DNA of 64,000 nucleotides from CAZAQV01 sp964487255 (GTDB lineage: Bacteria > Myxococcota_A > Polyangia > Polyangiales > CAZAQV01): positions 62,001-126,000 of the forward strand of contig CAZAQV010000016.1 in NCBI GenBank assembly GCA_964487255.1. Direction: 5' to 3'. A model generated the notes under the pieces. The model saw only the letters and a program-made list of their open reading frames with translations. It searched no databases and was not told the DNA's origin. This document shows positions 1 to 8,293 of this stretch, in pieces; position 1 is the first letter of the stretch, and each line of letters opens with the position of its first letter. The position numbers and the translations under genes were made by a program.

Positions 1-198
1 TTTATCGGTAGCGACAGTCAGCTTGTTGCGCCTGTGACGGTGGGCAAAAATGCCTTTGTCGCAACGGGCACGACGGTGACGCAGAATGTGCCCGAAGATG
101 CGTTGGCGATTGCACGCACGCGCCAGCAAAATAAGGAAGGCTACGCGGCCAAGCTTCGCAAGCGCTTCGAAGCCGAAAAAGCCCGCCGCCAAAAATAA
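1..198 (+). CDS. glmU: GlmU C-terminal end (partial): glucosamine-1-phosphate N-acetyltransferase / UDP-GlcNAc pyrophosphorylase
   Basis: The window opens inside this gene; only the last 65 residues are visible and it ends at the TAA at 196-198. The fragment carries a left-handed beta-helix hexapeptide pattern, with [19 protein letters not shown] followed by ALAIARTRQ and a basic, Lys/Arg-rich tail. This is the ending typical of GlmU, whose C-terminal half acetylates glucosamine-1-phosphate before the N-terminal half makes UDP-GlcNAc for peptidoglycan and LPS in the cytoplasm. The uridylyltransferase half lies outside the window. It converges with the next gene, 12 bp away. A different hexapeptide acyltransferase is possible from so short a piece, but the ALAIxRxxQ motif argues for GlmU. 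Confidence 0.85.
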   Translation, partial: FIGSDSQLVAPVTVGKNAFVATGTTVTQNVPEDALAIARTRQQNKEGYAAKLRKRFEAEKARRQK

Positions 199-210
199 CC
201 CGGCTACGGA

Positions 211-1011
211 TCAGAAACGCACTTGCAGAGTTTCGACGGTGGCAACGGGCGTGGGGCGATCGTCGTCGCTTTGGGTGATGGCGAAGATGGCAATGCCTGA
301 GCCCGCGGCGAGCACACCCAGGGCCACCCAAGCCCAAACCGGGAAGCCGTCGTCCCCGTCCACTTCGTCTTCGGGCGATGGAGAGCCTTGCAGTGTTGCG
401 TCGGCCACCGATGTTTGCGATTCGGCGCGCAAGACGAGTGTCTCGACCGTATCGGCACGCAAGATCACCCGCTTGTGAGCGGAGGCGCCATCGGCGGCTC
501 TTGCATGCACGTCGTGTTCGCCCGGGAGAAAGGACCAAGTGAAACGCGCGCCGTTCGGGGCGGTGGCCATCTGCGCACCGTCGACCTTGATCTGTAGCGG
601 ACCTTCGCCGTAAACGTGCAGGCGCAGTGTGCCCAGCTGCCTGCGGATGCTGGTCAGACGGTTCTGAATTTCGTTGCGTTGTACGGCTGTGATGGGACCG
701 TGTTCCTCGGCGAGTACAGCTTCGAGTTGGGTGACCGAATCGAGTGGTTTGCCAGCGAGTGCCAAGGCAAGACCGAGGTTGAACGCTGTGGCCACACGAT
801 CTTCGAGTTCGAGTGACTCACGGAAGAAGTCAATCGCGCGTTCAAACTCTTCCGCTTCAATCGCGGCTCGGCCTAGCTCGAAGAGCGATCGCGCTTTGGT
901 TTGCTCCGCGGTCTGTGGCTCCGTTTGCTCGTCGCCCGAGGCGGGGTCTTGCGCATGGGCGGTGGACGCTGCGCACAGGAACAAGAGAATGAAGGCGCAA
1001 AGGGAGCGCAT
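211..1011 (-). CDS. Exported TPR protein with PEGA-like domain and C-terminal membrane segment
   Basis: 266 aa. A cleavable signal peptide ends near AHAQ (about residue 21). Residues about 38-115 form TPR-like helices (ARSLFELGRAAIEAEEFERA is typical), followed by a beta-rich PEGA-like stretch at about 128-195 (LRLHVYGEGPLQIKVDG). A single hydrophobic helix at about 225-245 (VWAWVALGVLAAGSGIAIFA) precedes a short charged tail. The start is 8 bp after the stop of the kinase gene at 1020-2537 on the same strand, so the two are probably cotranscribed, kinase first. TPR plus PEGA proteins of this layout often sit beside kinases in myxobacteria. The specific role is unknown; an envelope scaffold or sensor partner of the kinase is an inference. 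Confidence 0.75.
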   Translation of the reverse strand: MRSLCAFILLFLCAASTAHAQDPASGDEQTEPQTAEQTKARSLFELGRAAIEAEEFERAIDFFRESLELEDRVATAFNLGLALALAGKPLDSVTQLEAVLAEEHGPITAVQRNEIQNRLTSIRRQLGTLRLHVYGEGPLQIKVDGAQMATAPNGARFTWSFLPGEHDVHARAADGASAHKRVILRADTVETLVLRAESQTSVADATLQGSPSPEDEVDGDDGFPVWAWVALGVLAAGSGIAIFAITQSDDDRPTPVATVETLQVRF

Positions 1012-1019
1012 GGCCTGTT

Positions 1020-2537
1020 CTACCAGGTCCAGGTTGTTCGATCGAGATTCCGATCGGGATCTTTGTCGGCGACACCACTCTTGGCGGAGGATTTGGCCTT
1101 CGTGGGTTGCTTGCGCACGACACGAATGCGCCGGGCAGAGCGGCGCGGTCGTTTGCGTGCCGTTTGGGAGGCAGAAAGCGCTGCCTCCGTTGCAGGCTTT
1201 GACGCGGACGCAGGTCTGTCGGACGCGGAGTCGTCCTGCGCGCGATCTTCCTCGCTTGCGGAGGTCGGCAATCGGGGAATGCCGCGAAGCGGCGCCGTCG
1301 GTTCAAATGCCTCGTTGGGTAGTGGTTCGATGGAGGCGGGCTCATGAGTGGCTTCGGCAGCCGTCTGAAAGTTGACGGACTGCTCATCGGCGGGTGGCCC
1401 ATTGGGCGTGCTCATGGTGCGCACCACAGCGAGCGTAATCAAGACGCCCAACGCCAGTGAGGTCGCTGCGATGAGCCAGGTTCGTGTCGGCTTTCGGTGG
1501 GCGGCGCGGTTTGTGGCCGAGCTTTCCACCAAGGACACTTGGGTCGGGTTTTGGACTGCAAGCTCAAGCTTCGCCGCCAGGCTATCGCGGCGCTCCTTGC
1601 GACGTTCATCGAAGTAATGCTCAAGAAAGTCGCTCAGCGTGAGGGGGCCTTCGATTTGCGAGAGGTCGTGAATCACATTTTCGAGACGGCGGGAGACCTC
1701 TTTGGCGTCACCTGGGCGCTGTGCAGGGTCTTTGGCTAGCAGCTCGAACAGGAGCTGAGCGACGCCGGGGGGGACGTCTTGGCGGACGCTGTCGATGTCG
1801 GGCGGAGGCTCGCGTAGGATACGGCGTGCCGCTTCAGTGACCTCACCACAGGCGTAGAGACGTTTACCACTCAGCAATTCATAGAGGACGATGCCAAGCG
1901 AAAACAGGTCCGAGCGGCGGTCTGGCTTTTCGAACTGCAGCTGCTCCGGCGACATATAGCCCGCCTTGCCCTTGAGTAGGCCCGTCGAGGTCCGGAACGT
2001 CTTGTCGGCTGCCTTGGCGATACCGAAGTCAGCGATCTTGGCGACACCACTAAAGCTGATCAAAACGTTTTGTGGCGACACGTCGCGGTGCACCAACTCC
2101 AGTGCTCGTCCGCTGTAGTCGCGTTGCTCGTGCGCAGCGTGTAGCCCGAGCGCCACCTGGCGTACGATATCCGCGCAAACGGACACGGGCAGCAAAAGGC
2201 GCTCTTTGTTGACGTGGGCGATCAAGTCCGCGACGGAGAGACCTTCGACATACTCCATCAACAGGTAGGGACCGTCGTCGCTGTTGCCGACGTCGAGCAT
2301 ACTGACCACGTTGGGGTGCCGGATGAGTCCGGCGATGCGTGCTTCTTCGATAAACATTCGGCGGAACTCAGGGTCGTCCGCGTAGGCTCGACGAAGGCGT
2401 TTGAGCGCGTACAGGCGCTGAAACGAACCTTCTTGACGCATGACCAGATCGACCTGCCCCATGCCGCCGCGCGCCAGTGACTCGACGAGGTAGTAGCGTG
2501 ACGCCGTCGATACCGATTCTAGTTTCGCCACACTCAC
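1020..2537 (-). CDS. Hanks-type Ser/Thr protein kinase with one membrane span
   Basis: 505 aa. The kinase domain covers residues about 14-290: glycine loop LARGGMGQV (21-29), ATP-binding Lys46, catalytic loop HRDVSPQN with Asp152, DFG at 170-172 and an APE-equivalent MSPEQ near 195. All catalytic residues are present, so it should be active. A TM helix lies at about 354-373, and a C-terminal part of about 130 residues rich in Ser, Ala and Lys/Arg follows, presumably outside the membrane. The GTG start at 2537 is chosen because an AGAGG Shine-Dalgarno lies just upstream; a TATACT box (complement of 2545-2550) sits very close to it. The downstream gene encodes a TPR-PEGA protein and is probably in the same transcript. 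Substrates cannot be inferred. Confidence 0.93.
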   Translation of the reverse strand: MSVAKLESVSTASRYYLVESLARGGMGQVDLVMRQEGSFQRLYALKRLRRAYADDPEFRRMFIEEARIAGLIRHPNVVSMLDVGNSDDGPYLLMEYVEGLSVADLIAHVNKERLLLPVSVCADIVRQVALGLHAAHEQRDYSGRALELVHRDVSPQNVLISFSGVAKIADFGIAKAADKTFRTSTGLLKGKAGYMSPEQLQFEKPDRRSDLFSLGIVLYELLSGKRLYACGEVTEAARRILREPPPDIDSVRQDVPPGVAQLLFELLAKDPAQRPGDAKEVSRRLENVIHDLSQIEGPLTLSDFLEHYFDERRKERRDSLAAKLELAVQNPTQVSLVESSATNRAAHRKPTRTWLIAATSLALGVLITLAVVRTMSTPNGPPADEQSVNFQTAAEATHEPASIEPLPNEAFEPTAPLRGIPRLPTSASEEDRAQDDSASDRPASASKPATEAALSASQTARKRPRRSARRIRVVRKQPTKAKSSAKSGVADKDPDRNLDRTTWTW

Positions 2538-2785
2538 CTCTCGGAGTATAGCATTGACATTTCCGGTTCAGCAGTTCCGTGGGTGACGCGGGTGGGCTCT
2601 TGAAAGGTGGTGTCTTCGACGAGAGGGTCCCACCGGAAGCCCTGCGTCCAAGACCGCATGTGGGGCAAATTGTGGTGATCACGACGGGAAACGCCGGGCA
2701 TCAAAAGCCAGTTCAGAGGCGGTCAGCTTGGTTTCAGTTTGGATAGGCGCGCATGGTGCTCGGTGTGCGGACCGAGGTCTCGCCG

Positions 2786-4204
2786 TCATGGACCCATGCA
2801 GCCATCGTTCCAGTTTGGATCTTTTTGAGTGAGCCAGTTGCAAAATGTGCTGCCCATGCAGGTCAGACAGCCATCTTGTCCATGAAGTGTAAATACGTCG
2901 GTTGCCGGAATCGACATCAAGCTATCGGGTACCACCCCTGAAAGCGCGTTTGCGTGTAAGGAGAAGCGAACGCATGACGTGAGGTTGCCAAACTCGGATG
3001 GGATGCGGCCGCTGAGTTGGTTGTTGGCCGCGAACAACGCCACCAGATTGCTGAGGTTGCCCAGTTCTGGCGGCAGGGTTCCCCCGATGGAATTGCTCTG
3101 AAACCAAAGGGCTTTCAGCTTGCTTAGGTTGCCGAGTTCGGGTGGAATGCTGCCCGTAAGTTCGTTTTGATAGAGCAGGAGTCGTTCCAGTTCGGGAAGG
3201 CTGCCGAGTTCGGGTGGAATGCTGCCGCTGAGCTGGTTTCCGTTCAGAGCGAGAAATGCCAACTTGGTCAAGTTGCCGAGTTCGGGTGGAATGCTGCCGC
3301 TGAGCTGGTTTTCGTGGAGCCATAGACTGTGCAGGTTATCCAAGTTGCCCAGTTCTTTTGGGATGCTCCCTTCGATGTCGGCGCATCCCAAAATGAGTTC
3401 TTCGAGTTTTGACAGAGCGCCGAGTTCGGGTGCAATCGCAGTGATCTGATTTGGCGTTTGGTTGTTGTCGGCGCAATCCGGGTCGCCCGTGCGAAAATCA
3501 CTGTCGGTGACCGACAGATCCAACAACCGAAGTTCGCTCAGATCGACGATGCTCGGCGGAAGGGCGCCGCTGAGACCATTTCCATTGAGTACCAGCGCGT
3601 CGACGTGTTGTCCCACGCAGGTCACGCCATGCCAGGTGCATGGGTCTTCAGTCTCCAGCCAGCCCGTGTTGTCGGCCCACTGTTCGCCACTGGTGCTTTG
3701 GTAGAGCTGCACCAAGGCCTTGCACTCGCTTTTCGAGATGCTTGTTACCGGGTGGCAAAGCGCGCATGCGCTGCCAGCTTCGCAGTTGTCCGTTACCGTG
3801 ACCGTCTCCGAAAGGCAGCTGTTGGACACGTAGCCGCCCCGTGCCTCTGCTTGGCCAATGGTTTGATCGCCAGCATCGAGTGCCGTTGCGATGAGGTGCC
3901 ACGAGCGACTTGCATCTCTGCCTCGGGGACGAACGCGTAAGGTAAAGCTCCGACCCACCTCATCCGGAAAGCGGAAGCTAAGCTCCTGAGCGAGGTTTTG
4001 CTCGGAATCGAATACTTGGAGCTGCCAGCGTGCGAGGGACTCCATGACAGCGGCTGAGGCTTCGACCTGCACATCAACTTGCGTCTGCTGACAAGGCTCG
4101 CCACAACCCAGGGCGAACAGGGTCGCCACCAGAAGGTGTGCGCGAATGAGAAGGGGCAGCGGAGGCACGAGAGTATCTTGAGGCAAAGGGACTGCGCGCG
4201 GCAA
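2786..4204 (-). CDS. Leucine-rich-repeat lipoprotein with plant-type LRR N-cap
   Basis: 472 aa. The signal peptide ends in a lipobox ALGC (Cys34), so it should be a lipidated envelope protein. Residues about 35-155 are a beta-rich region of no recognised family. An LRR N-cap follows (ALVQLYQSTSGEQWADNTGW, then WHGVTC, like the LRRNT_2 cap of plant receptor proteins), and then about 7-8 repeats of the 24-residue plant type with the consensus GSIPPELGNLxxLxxLxLxxNQLS. The C-terminus is Cys-rich (CLTCMGSTFC). LRR surfaces bind proteins or glycans, but no ligand can be named. It starts 13 bp after the stop of nth on the same strand and may be cotranscribed with it. The near-identical repeats make this gene prone to repeat-number change. 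Confidence 0.9.
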   Translation of the reverse strand: MPRAVPLPQDTLVPPLPLLIRAHLLVATLFALGCGEPCQQTQVDVQVEASAAVMESLARWQLQVFDSEQNLAQELSFRFPDEVGRSFTLRVRPRGRDASRSWHLIATALDAGDQTIGQAEARGGYVSNSCLSETVTVTDNCEAGSACALCHPVTSISKSECKALVQLYQSTSGEQWADNTGWLETEDPCTWHGVTCVGQHVDALVLNGNGLSGALPPSIVDLSELRLLDLSVTDSDFRTGDPDCADNNQTPNQITAIAPELGALSKLEELILGCADIEGSIPKELGNLDNLHSLWLHENQLSGSIPPELGNLTKLAFLALNGNQLSGSIPPELGSLPELERLLLYQNELTGSIPPELGNLSKLKALWFQSNSIGGTLPPELGNLSNLVALFAANNQLSGRIPSEFGNLTSCVRFSLHANALSGVVPDSLMSIPATDVFTLHGQDGCLTCMGSTFCNWLTQKDPNWNDGCMGP

Positions 4205-4217
4205 GCTGCCACGTTCT

Positions 4218-4904
4218 CTAGGGTGCGGTTTTGGCAGTGCGCTTCTTAGGGCGATTCATGAGGGCTTCGTCTCGAATGCGTTTTTTTGTCGCCGCCCAGC
4301 TGCAAATCGGACATTTGCTCAGGTCATGATGTCGAGCCGGGCAGTATTGGCGCCCGAAGTAGATGATCTGTAGGTGGATCTTGTTCCACGCTGATTCAGG
4401 GAAGAGCTGTTGCAAGTCTCGTTCGGTCTTCTCGACACTTTTTCCGTCCGACAGTCCCCAACGTGCGGCGAGTCGATGGATGTGTGTGTCGACGGGAAAG
4501 GCCGGTACACCGAATGCTTGGCTCATTACAACCGACGCCGTCTTGTGTCCAACACCGGCGAGCGCTTCAAGTGCAGTCATGTCACGCGGCACCTTGCCGT
4601 CGTGTCGTTCAAGAAGCTGCTCGGCCATGCGCTTGAGGTTCTTTGCTTTGGTCGGTGCGAGGCCGATCTCGCGGATCAGCTCGCGGATGGTGTCGATATC
4701 GAGCGCCGCCATCTTTTGGGGCGTGGGCGCCCTCTTAAACAAAGCGGGCGTAACTTGATTGACTTTTTTGTCGGTCGTCTGAGCGCTGAGCATGACCGCG
4801 ACAAGCAATGTAAACGGGTCGCGATGATCGAGCGGAATCGGCACGGAGGGAAAGAATTCTTCGAGTTCTTGCAAGATTTTCGCAGCCTTGTCCGTCTTCT
4901 TCAT
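4218..4904 (-). CDS. nth: Endonuclease III (DNA glycosylase/AP lyase)
   Basis: 228 aa, close to the family length. It removes oxidised pyrimidines from DNA and cleaves the abasic site in base-excision repair. The HhH-GPD fold is clear: the hairpin LEALAGVGHKTA contains the Schiff-base Lys121, and VDTHIHR contains the catalytic Asp139; LSAQTTD is at 40-45. The C-terminal Fe-S loop is unusual: Cys188, Cys198 and Cys201 are visible (C-x9-C-x2-C), but the fourth Cys of the usual C-x6-C-x2-C-x5-C is absent, the tail reading SWAATKK. The cluster is therefore probably incomplete or missing. The gene is upstream of the LRR lipoprotein gene and divergent from the lipoprotein gene at 4944. Confidence 0.95.
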   Translation of the reverse strand: MKKTDKAAKILQELEEFFPSVPIPLDHRDPFTLLVAVMLSAQTTDKKVNQVTPALFKRAPTPQKMAALDIDTIRELIREIGLAPTKAKNLKRMAEQLLERHDGKVPRDMTALEALAGVGHKTASVVMSQAFGVPAFPVDTHIHRLAARWGLSDGKSVEKTERDLQQLFPESAWNKIHLQIIYFGRQYCPARHHDLSKCPICSWAATKKRIRDEALMNRPKKRTAKTAP

Positions 4905-4943
4905 CGCCTCCTCCTACCACGTTCGTGCTATACTAAGCGAGGC

Positions 4944-6044
4944 ATGGCGATGCCTGTCCTAGAGAGTGTATTCGCGGGCCTGCTCCTGACGACGGTGGCG
5001 TGCAGCAACACGAGGCGGACGCTCTCCTGCACCGTGCCAGGTGAAGTCGTGGCTGCGCTCGATGCCGGAGATTCGGTCGCTTTGAGGTCGGCGAACGACG
5101 AGTCGCAGTTGTGTCTCGCTCCTGCGCGTATGCTTCAAGGTCAAACCGAGGCGGGGACCGTTCAGTTTATCGAGGGCACCTCCGCCTCGTCCTCTTGGGT
5201 TCGACTCGATCTTGAGCAGGGCGCACCGGCAAGTTTCGTTGGCCAAATCGATTTTGCATCCTCGCAATGTCCCGCGTGGAGCGCGGCGGCTGTCGAGGCC
5301 TGCTCTGACGCGGGCGCGACTCGAGACGCGACAGTTCGCGATGCAGCCGCAGCGACTTGCGAAAATACCGTGGATTTGGCTGGCTTGGAGTGCGGGCAAG
5401 ACGGTAAAGAGTGCGATCCTGCGCAGGGATCGGTACCCATCCTTGGTGAAGGAGCCACGGAAGTTTCGTTGGTCGACGGCATTGACGGGCCAGCGAGCGC
5501 ATACGCCTTTTCCGCGTCGGAGCCGCAATCGTTCGTCGAAGGTCCAGCTTGGACTTTCTTTCAGGCAGACGTGCCTGAAGACTTTGCGTTTCGTGCGTTG
5601 ATCAAGCGACCTGAAGTGGGGCAGGTCGGCACGGCGCAGAACCCGCTTTGCTTTTTCCGGCTCGACTTGCAGAGCCTAGACGGAAGCGTCTCCGGCGCGT
5701 TGTTCTTTTGTTTCGATGCGGTCGACGATTCGGGCGGTACGCTCCGTGTGATCGCAGCCGGCGACCTCAACTATCCCCCGTGGCAAAAACGCTACGAGTG
5801 TGGCCCGTCTGCGGAATGGAGTTGCTTCTCTGTTGTCTACGACGACTCGTCCGATGTTGGGAACTTTTCGGAAGTCACGGTCAGCTATGCAGGTGTGACG
5901 CTACAAATTCTTCTTGAACCGCATATCCTTAGCGCCACGGGAGGTGCCATCTCGGCCTGGGGAGATGGAAAGCGCACCGTCGTCATGGATCAACTCTTTT
6001 GGGTGGACGACGACCGTTCTAACTATGCATGCGTGCCCCAATGA
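4944..6044 (+). CDS. Lipoprotein of unknown function
   Basis: 366 aa. I chose the ATG at 4944 because it places a proper lipoprotein signal with Cys20 (LLLTTVAC) at the N-terminus; the frame is open further upstream but overlaps nth antisense. A TATACT box at 4929-4934 lies only 10 nt before the ATG, so the transcript may be nearly leaderless. After the lipobox come an Asp/Ala-rich stretch, several Cys residues, and a C-terminal part of about 190 residues with beta-strand character (FFQADVPEDFAFRALIKRP, FFCFDAVDD) that resembles a lectin-like jelly roll. I do not recognise a family. It converges with the HAD gene, with a gap of 7 bp. Confidence 0.72.
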   Translation: MAMPVLESVFAGLLLTTVACSNTRRTLSCTVPGEVVAALDAGDSVALRSANDESQLCLAPARMLQGQTEAGTVQFIEGTSASSSWVRLDLEQGAPASFVGQIDFASSQCPAWSAAAVEACSDAGATRDATVRDAAAATCENTVDLAGLECGQDGKECDPAQGSVPILGEGATEVSLVDGIDGPASAYAFSASEPQSFVEGPAWTFFQADVPEDFAFRALIKRPEVGQVGTAQNPLCFFRLDLQSLDGSVSGALFFCFDAVDDSGGTLRVIAAGDLNYPPWQKRYECGPSAEWSCFSVVYDDSSDVGNFSEVTVSYAGVTLQILLEPHILSATGGAISAWGDGKRTVVMDQLFWVDDDRSNYACVPQ

Positions 6045-6051
6045 TGGTGCT

Positions 6052-6657
6052 TTAGCGCTGCTTCAATAAGAAGCCCCGGCGGATGAGTTCGGCGCGAAGC
6101 TGCGCTGCACTTTCGAACTTGATGGCGGGGATGCGCAGGTCGTGGGCAGCTTTGCAGTTGCTGCCGCGATCGTCGACGAAAAGTGTGTGTTCGGCCGCGA
6201 TGCCGTACTCGCCGAGCGGACCGAGATAAGCGAGCGGAGACGGCTTGCGGTGGCCGGTCAGGCACGAGACGAAACGCCAGTCGAGCTTGTCAGAAAACGG
6301 CATCTTCGCTTGGATCATTTTGTACCAAACCGGATAGTTCGAGAGCGCCACCATGGCGTGGCCGTGGTCGTGCAGTTCGTCGATGAGCTCACAGACGCCC
6401 GGCAAAGGCCGATAGGTCTCTTCGAGCATCGCTTTGAACGCTGTATAGTTGAACGAGCGACCGTCTAGGAAAAAGTCACGCGCGAAGTCTTCTTCGGTAG
6501 CGTTGCCTTGCTCAAAGTCGATCCACAGCTCGCGCCGCGTACTTCGAAAGAGTGTCTCGCGGTCGCTGCCGAAAAAGTCGGTGATCTCTTTTTCGATCGG
6601 GTCGTAGACGAGCGTGCCCATCACATCCAGCAGGATCAGTTTCGTTTGGCTCTTCAC
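6052..6657 (-). CDS. HAD-superfamily hydrolase (altered motif I)
   Basis: 201 aa. HAD motifs are in order: motif I ILLDVMGTLV near residue 8-17, motif II VALSNYP near 103, motif III Lys in HRKPSPLAY near 138, and motif IV LFVDDRGSN near 160. The cap insertion between motifs I and II is helical. Motif I reads D-x-M-G-T instead of D-x-D-G-T, so the nucleophilic Asp is present but the usual acid/base Asp is Met. The start lies 3 bp beyond the stop of the fructosamine-kinase-like gene on the same strand, so the two are almost certainly one operon. A phosphatase acting on a sugar-phosphate or ketosamine-phosphate is a reasonable guess from context, but the altered motif leaves even phosphatase activity uncertain. 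Confidence 0.85.
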   Translation of the reverse strand: MKSQTKLILLDVMGTLVYDPIEKEITDFFGSDRETLFRSTRRELWIDFEQGNATEEDFARDFFLDGRSFNYTAFKAMLEETYRPLPGVCELIDELHDHGHAMVALSNYPVWYKMIQAKMPFSDKLDWRFVSCLTGHRKPSPLAYLGPLGEYGIAAEHTLFVDDRGSNCKAAHDLRIPAIKFESAAQLRAELIRRGFLLKQR

Positions 6658-6660
6658 GAG

Positions 6661-7539
6661 TTAGACAACTTTCCTGAGGGCGTGTTCGACTTGGTCGCCG
6701 TAGTGACCACCGAACAGGTTGACGTGTACCATGAGCGGGTAGAGTTGATAGAGCGGCACACGGTCGCGCCAGCCGTCGGCCAGCGCAAAAGCATTGTGGT
6801 ACTCGCTGAAGACGGCGTCTGAGAAACCACCAAAGAGCTGCATCATCGCCAAGTCGATCTCGCGGTGCCCGCCGTAGACTGCGGGGTCGATCAATACAGG
6901 GCGGCCGCGTTCGTCGGTCAAAGCGTTGCCCGACCAGAGGTCGCCGTGCAGGCGTGCAGGGGGTTCAGGGTCGCCGACGCGGTCTTCCATCTTGGTAAAG
7001 AGCTTGTTCATGCCGGCCTTGATCGATGAACTGGCGCGGTGGCTGTCGACCGCCATCTTGAGCATCGGCTCAAGGCGACGAAGCACGTAGAACTCGGCCC
7101 AGCTCGCTGCCACGGTGTTGGACTGAAAGAGACGACCGATGAAGTTGTCGTGCTCCAGACCAAAGTGTGGTGTACCACTTCGGTGCAGCGCCGCGAGCCC
7201 ACGGCCCAACAGTGAGTCGTGTTCGGGTGAAGGTGAGCCACGATCGACCCATGAAAGCACAAGAAAGCCGTGCTCGCTGTTGGCGGTGGAATGCGCGAGC
7301 ACCTCAGGCACGCGCAGCGCGTCTGCTTCGGCAAGCCAGCGTAGGCCCTTGGCTTCCGCTTCAAACATCGCTGGTGGTGCACTCGTGTTTGTTTTGACGA
7401 AGACGCGCCTTCCGCTGCCAAGCTCGACCGAAAAGGCATCGTTGATGTCGCCTCCAGAGACCGAACTCGTGTCGGAGACGTCGTCATCGAGGGCGGTGGC
7501 GATCGCTTGTTTGAGCTGGGGGTTCACGACGCTACGCAT
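6661..7539 (-). CDS. Fructosamine/ketosamine-3-kinase family protein
   Basis: 292 aa from the ATG at 7539, chosen because a G-rich Shine-Dalgarno-like stretch precedes it; an ATG at 7560 is also in frame. The family phosphorylates sugar adducts on lysines so that they fall off (protein deglycation). Visible features are an N-lobe with FVKTN and the ATP-binding Lys, the HGDLWSGN catalytic loop, LIDPAVYGG with the metal-binding Asp (DFG equivalent), and a C-terminal GGHYGDQV motif typical of the family. The gene is followed after 3 bp by a HAD hydrolase, giving a kinase-phosphatase pair. The upstream SRAP gene is divergent, with only about 50 bp between the starts, so both promoters are packed there or overlap coding DNA. 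Confidence 0.88.
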   Translation of the reverse strand: MRSVVNPQLKQAIATALDDDVSDTSSVSGGDINDAFSVELGSGRRVFVKTNTSAPPAMFEAEAKGLRWLAEADALRVPEVLAHSTANSEHGFLVLSWVDRGSPSPEHDSLLGRGLAALHRSGTPHFGLEHDNFIGRLFQSNTVAASWAEFYVLRRLEPMLKMAVDSHRASSSIKAGMNKLFTKMEDRVGDPEPPARLHGDLWSGNALTDERGRPVLIDPAVYGGHREIDLAMMQLFGGFSDAVFSEYHNAFALADGWRDRVPLYQLYPLMVHVNLFGGHYGDQVEHALRKVV

Positions 7540-7590
7540 AGCCGACCCCGCGCGCGCCATCAACAGTCTGGCTGTGCTAGTTTTCGCGAG

Positions 7591-8235
7591 ATGTGTGGTC
7601 GCTTTGCGCAGGGGCTTTTTGAGGCGTGGTCACAGGCCCCGATCGAACTCCTGGTGCCTACGGACGTAGCGCCGCGCTTCAACGTGGCGCCTTCCGAGCA
7701 AGCTCTTGTTCGGCTTCGCGATGATGCAATGCTGGTGCCCATGCGTTGGGGGCTTGTGCCTTCGTGGGCCAAAGACCCGCACTTCGGTGTGAAGACCTTC
7801 AATGCGCGTGTGGAGACCGTGGCCCAAAAGCCGACCTTCCGTGAGGCTTTCAAGAAGCGCCGCTGCGTCGTGCCGGTCGATGGTTTTTACGAGTGGCAGG
7901 GCGCAAAAGGACAAAAGGTGCCGCATTTCATTGCGCAGCGCGAAGGACCCATGCTCCTGGCCGGACTGTGGGAAGAGGGTGAGGGGCGACGCACCTTCAC
8001 GGTCGTGACCATGGAGCCCAACGGCTTGGTCGCAAAACTCCACGACCGCATGCCGCTGGCCCTCGATGCAGAAAGCCTCGCGCTTTGGTTCGCTGACGGG
8101 CCGATCTCAGTTGATGCACTCGAGCAGGTGCAAGCTCACGCTAAGAAGCTATCGATGAAAGAACACGCTGTTGCGCCTCTTGCAAGCGATGGTCCTGAGT
8201 GCATCGAGCCCGCTGCCCAACTCGAGCTATTTTGA
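7591..8235 (+). CDS. SRAP-domain protein (YedK/HMCES family), abasic-site DNA crosslinking
   Basis: 214 aa. The ATG at 7591 gives MCGRF with the invariant Cys2, which after Met removal forms a thiazolidine crosslink with abasic sites in single-stranded DNA and shields them. Other family residues are present: FNVAPS at 30-35, Asn71 in FNARVET, Glu101 in VDGFYEW and His151 in HDRMP. An upstream extension of the frame is ruled out because Cys2 must be N-terminal. It is divergent from the fructosamine-kinase-like gene and convergent with the beta-propeller lipoprotein gene. The length and motif order are those of ordinary bacterial YedK proteins. A role in replication-coupled repair is known for the family, not shown here. 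Confidence 0.95.
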   Translation: MCGRFAQGLFEAWSQAPIELLVPTDVAPRFNVAPSEQALVRLRDDAMLVPMRWGLVPSWAKDPHFGVKTFNARVETVAQKPTFREAFKKRRCVVPVDGFYEWQGAKGQKVPHFIAQREGPMLLAGLWEEGEGRRTFTVVTMEPNGLVAKLHDRMPLALDAESLALWFADGPISVDALEQVQAHAKKLSMKEHAVAPLASDGPECIEPAAQLELF

Positions 8236-8293
8236 TGGCTCTTCCCTAGACCTTTTGGGGATCCTTCAGGCGCTGTCCGCTTTGGTCGGGTTG

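Noticed and set aside
674..1375. Long + strand frames antisense to the kinase and TPR genes
   Set aside because: They are low-complexity, Arg/Ser-rich shadows of real minus-strand genes with clear domains.
2553..2560. TTGACA on the + strand before the LRR gene region
   Set aside because: No -10 box follows at the right distance and no + strand gene starts nearby.
4410..4943. Upstream extension of the lipoprotein frame at 4944
   Set aside because: It lies antisense to the conserved nth gene and would bury the lipoprotein signal peptide inside the protein.
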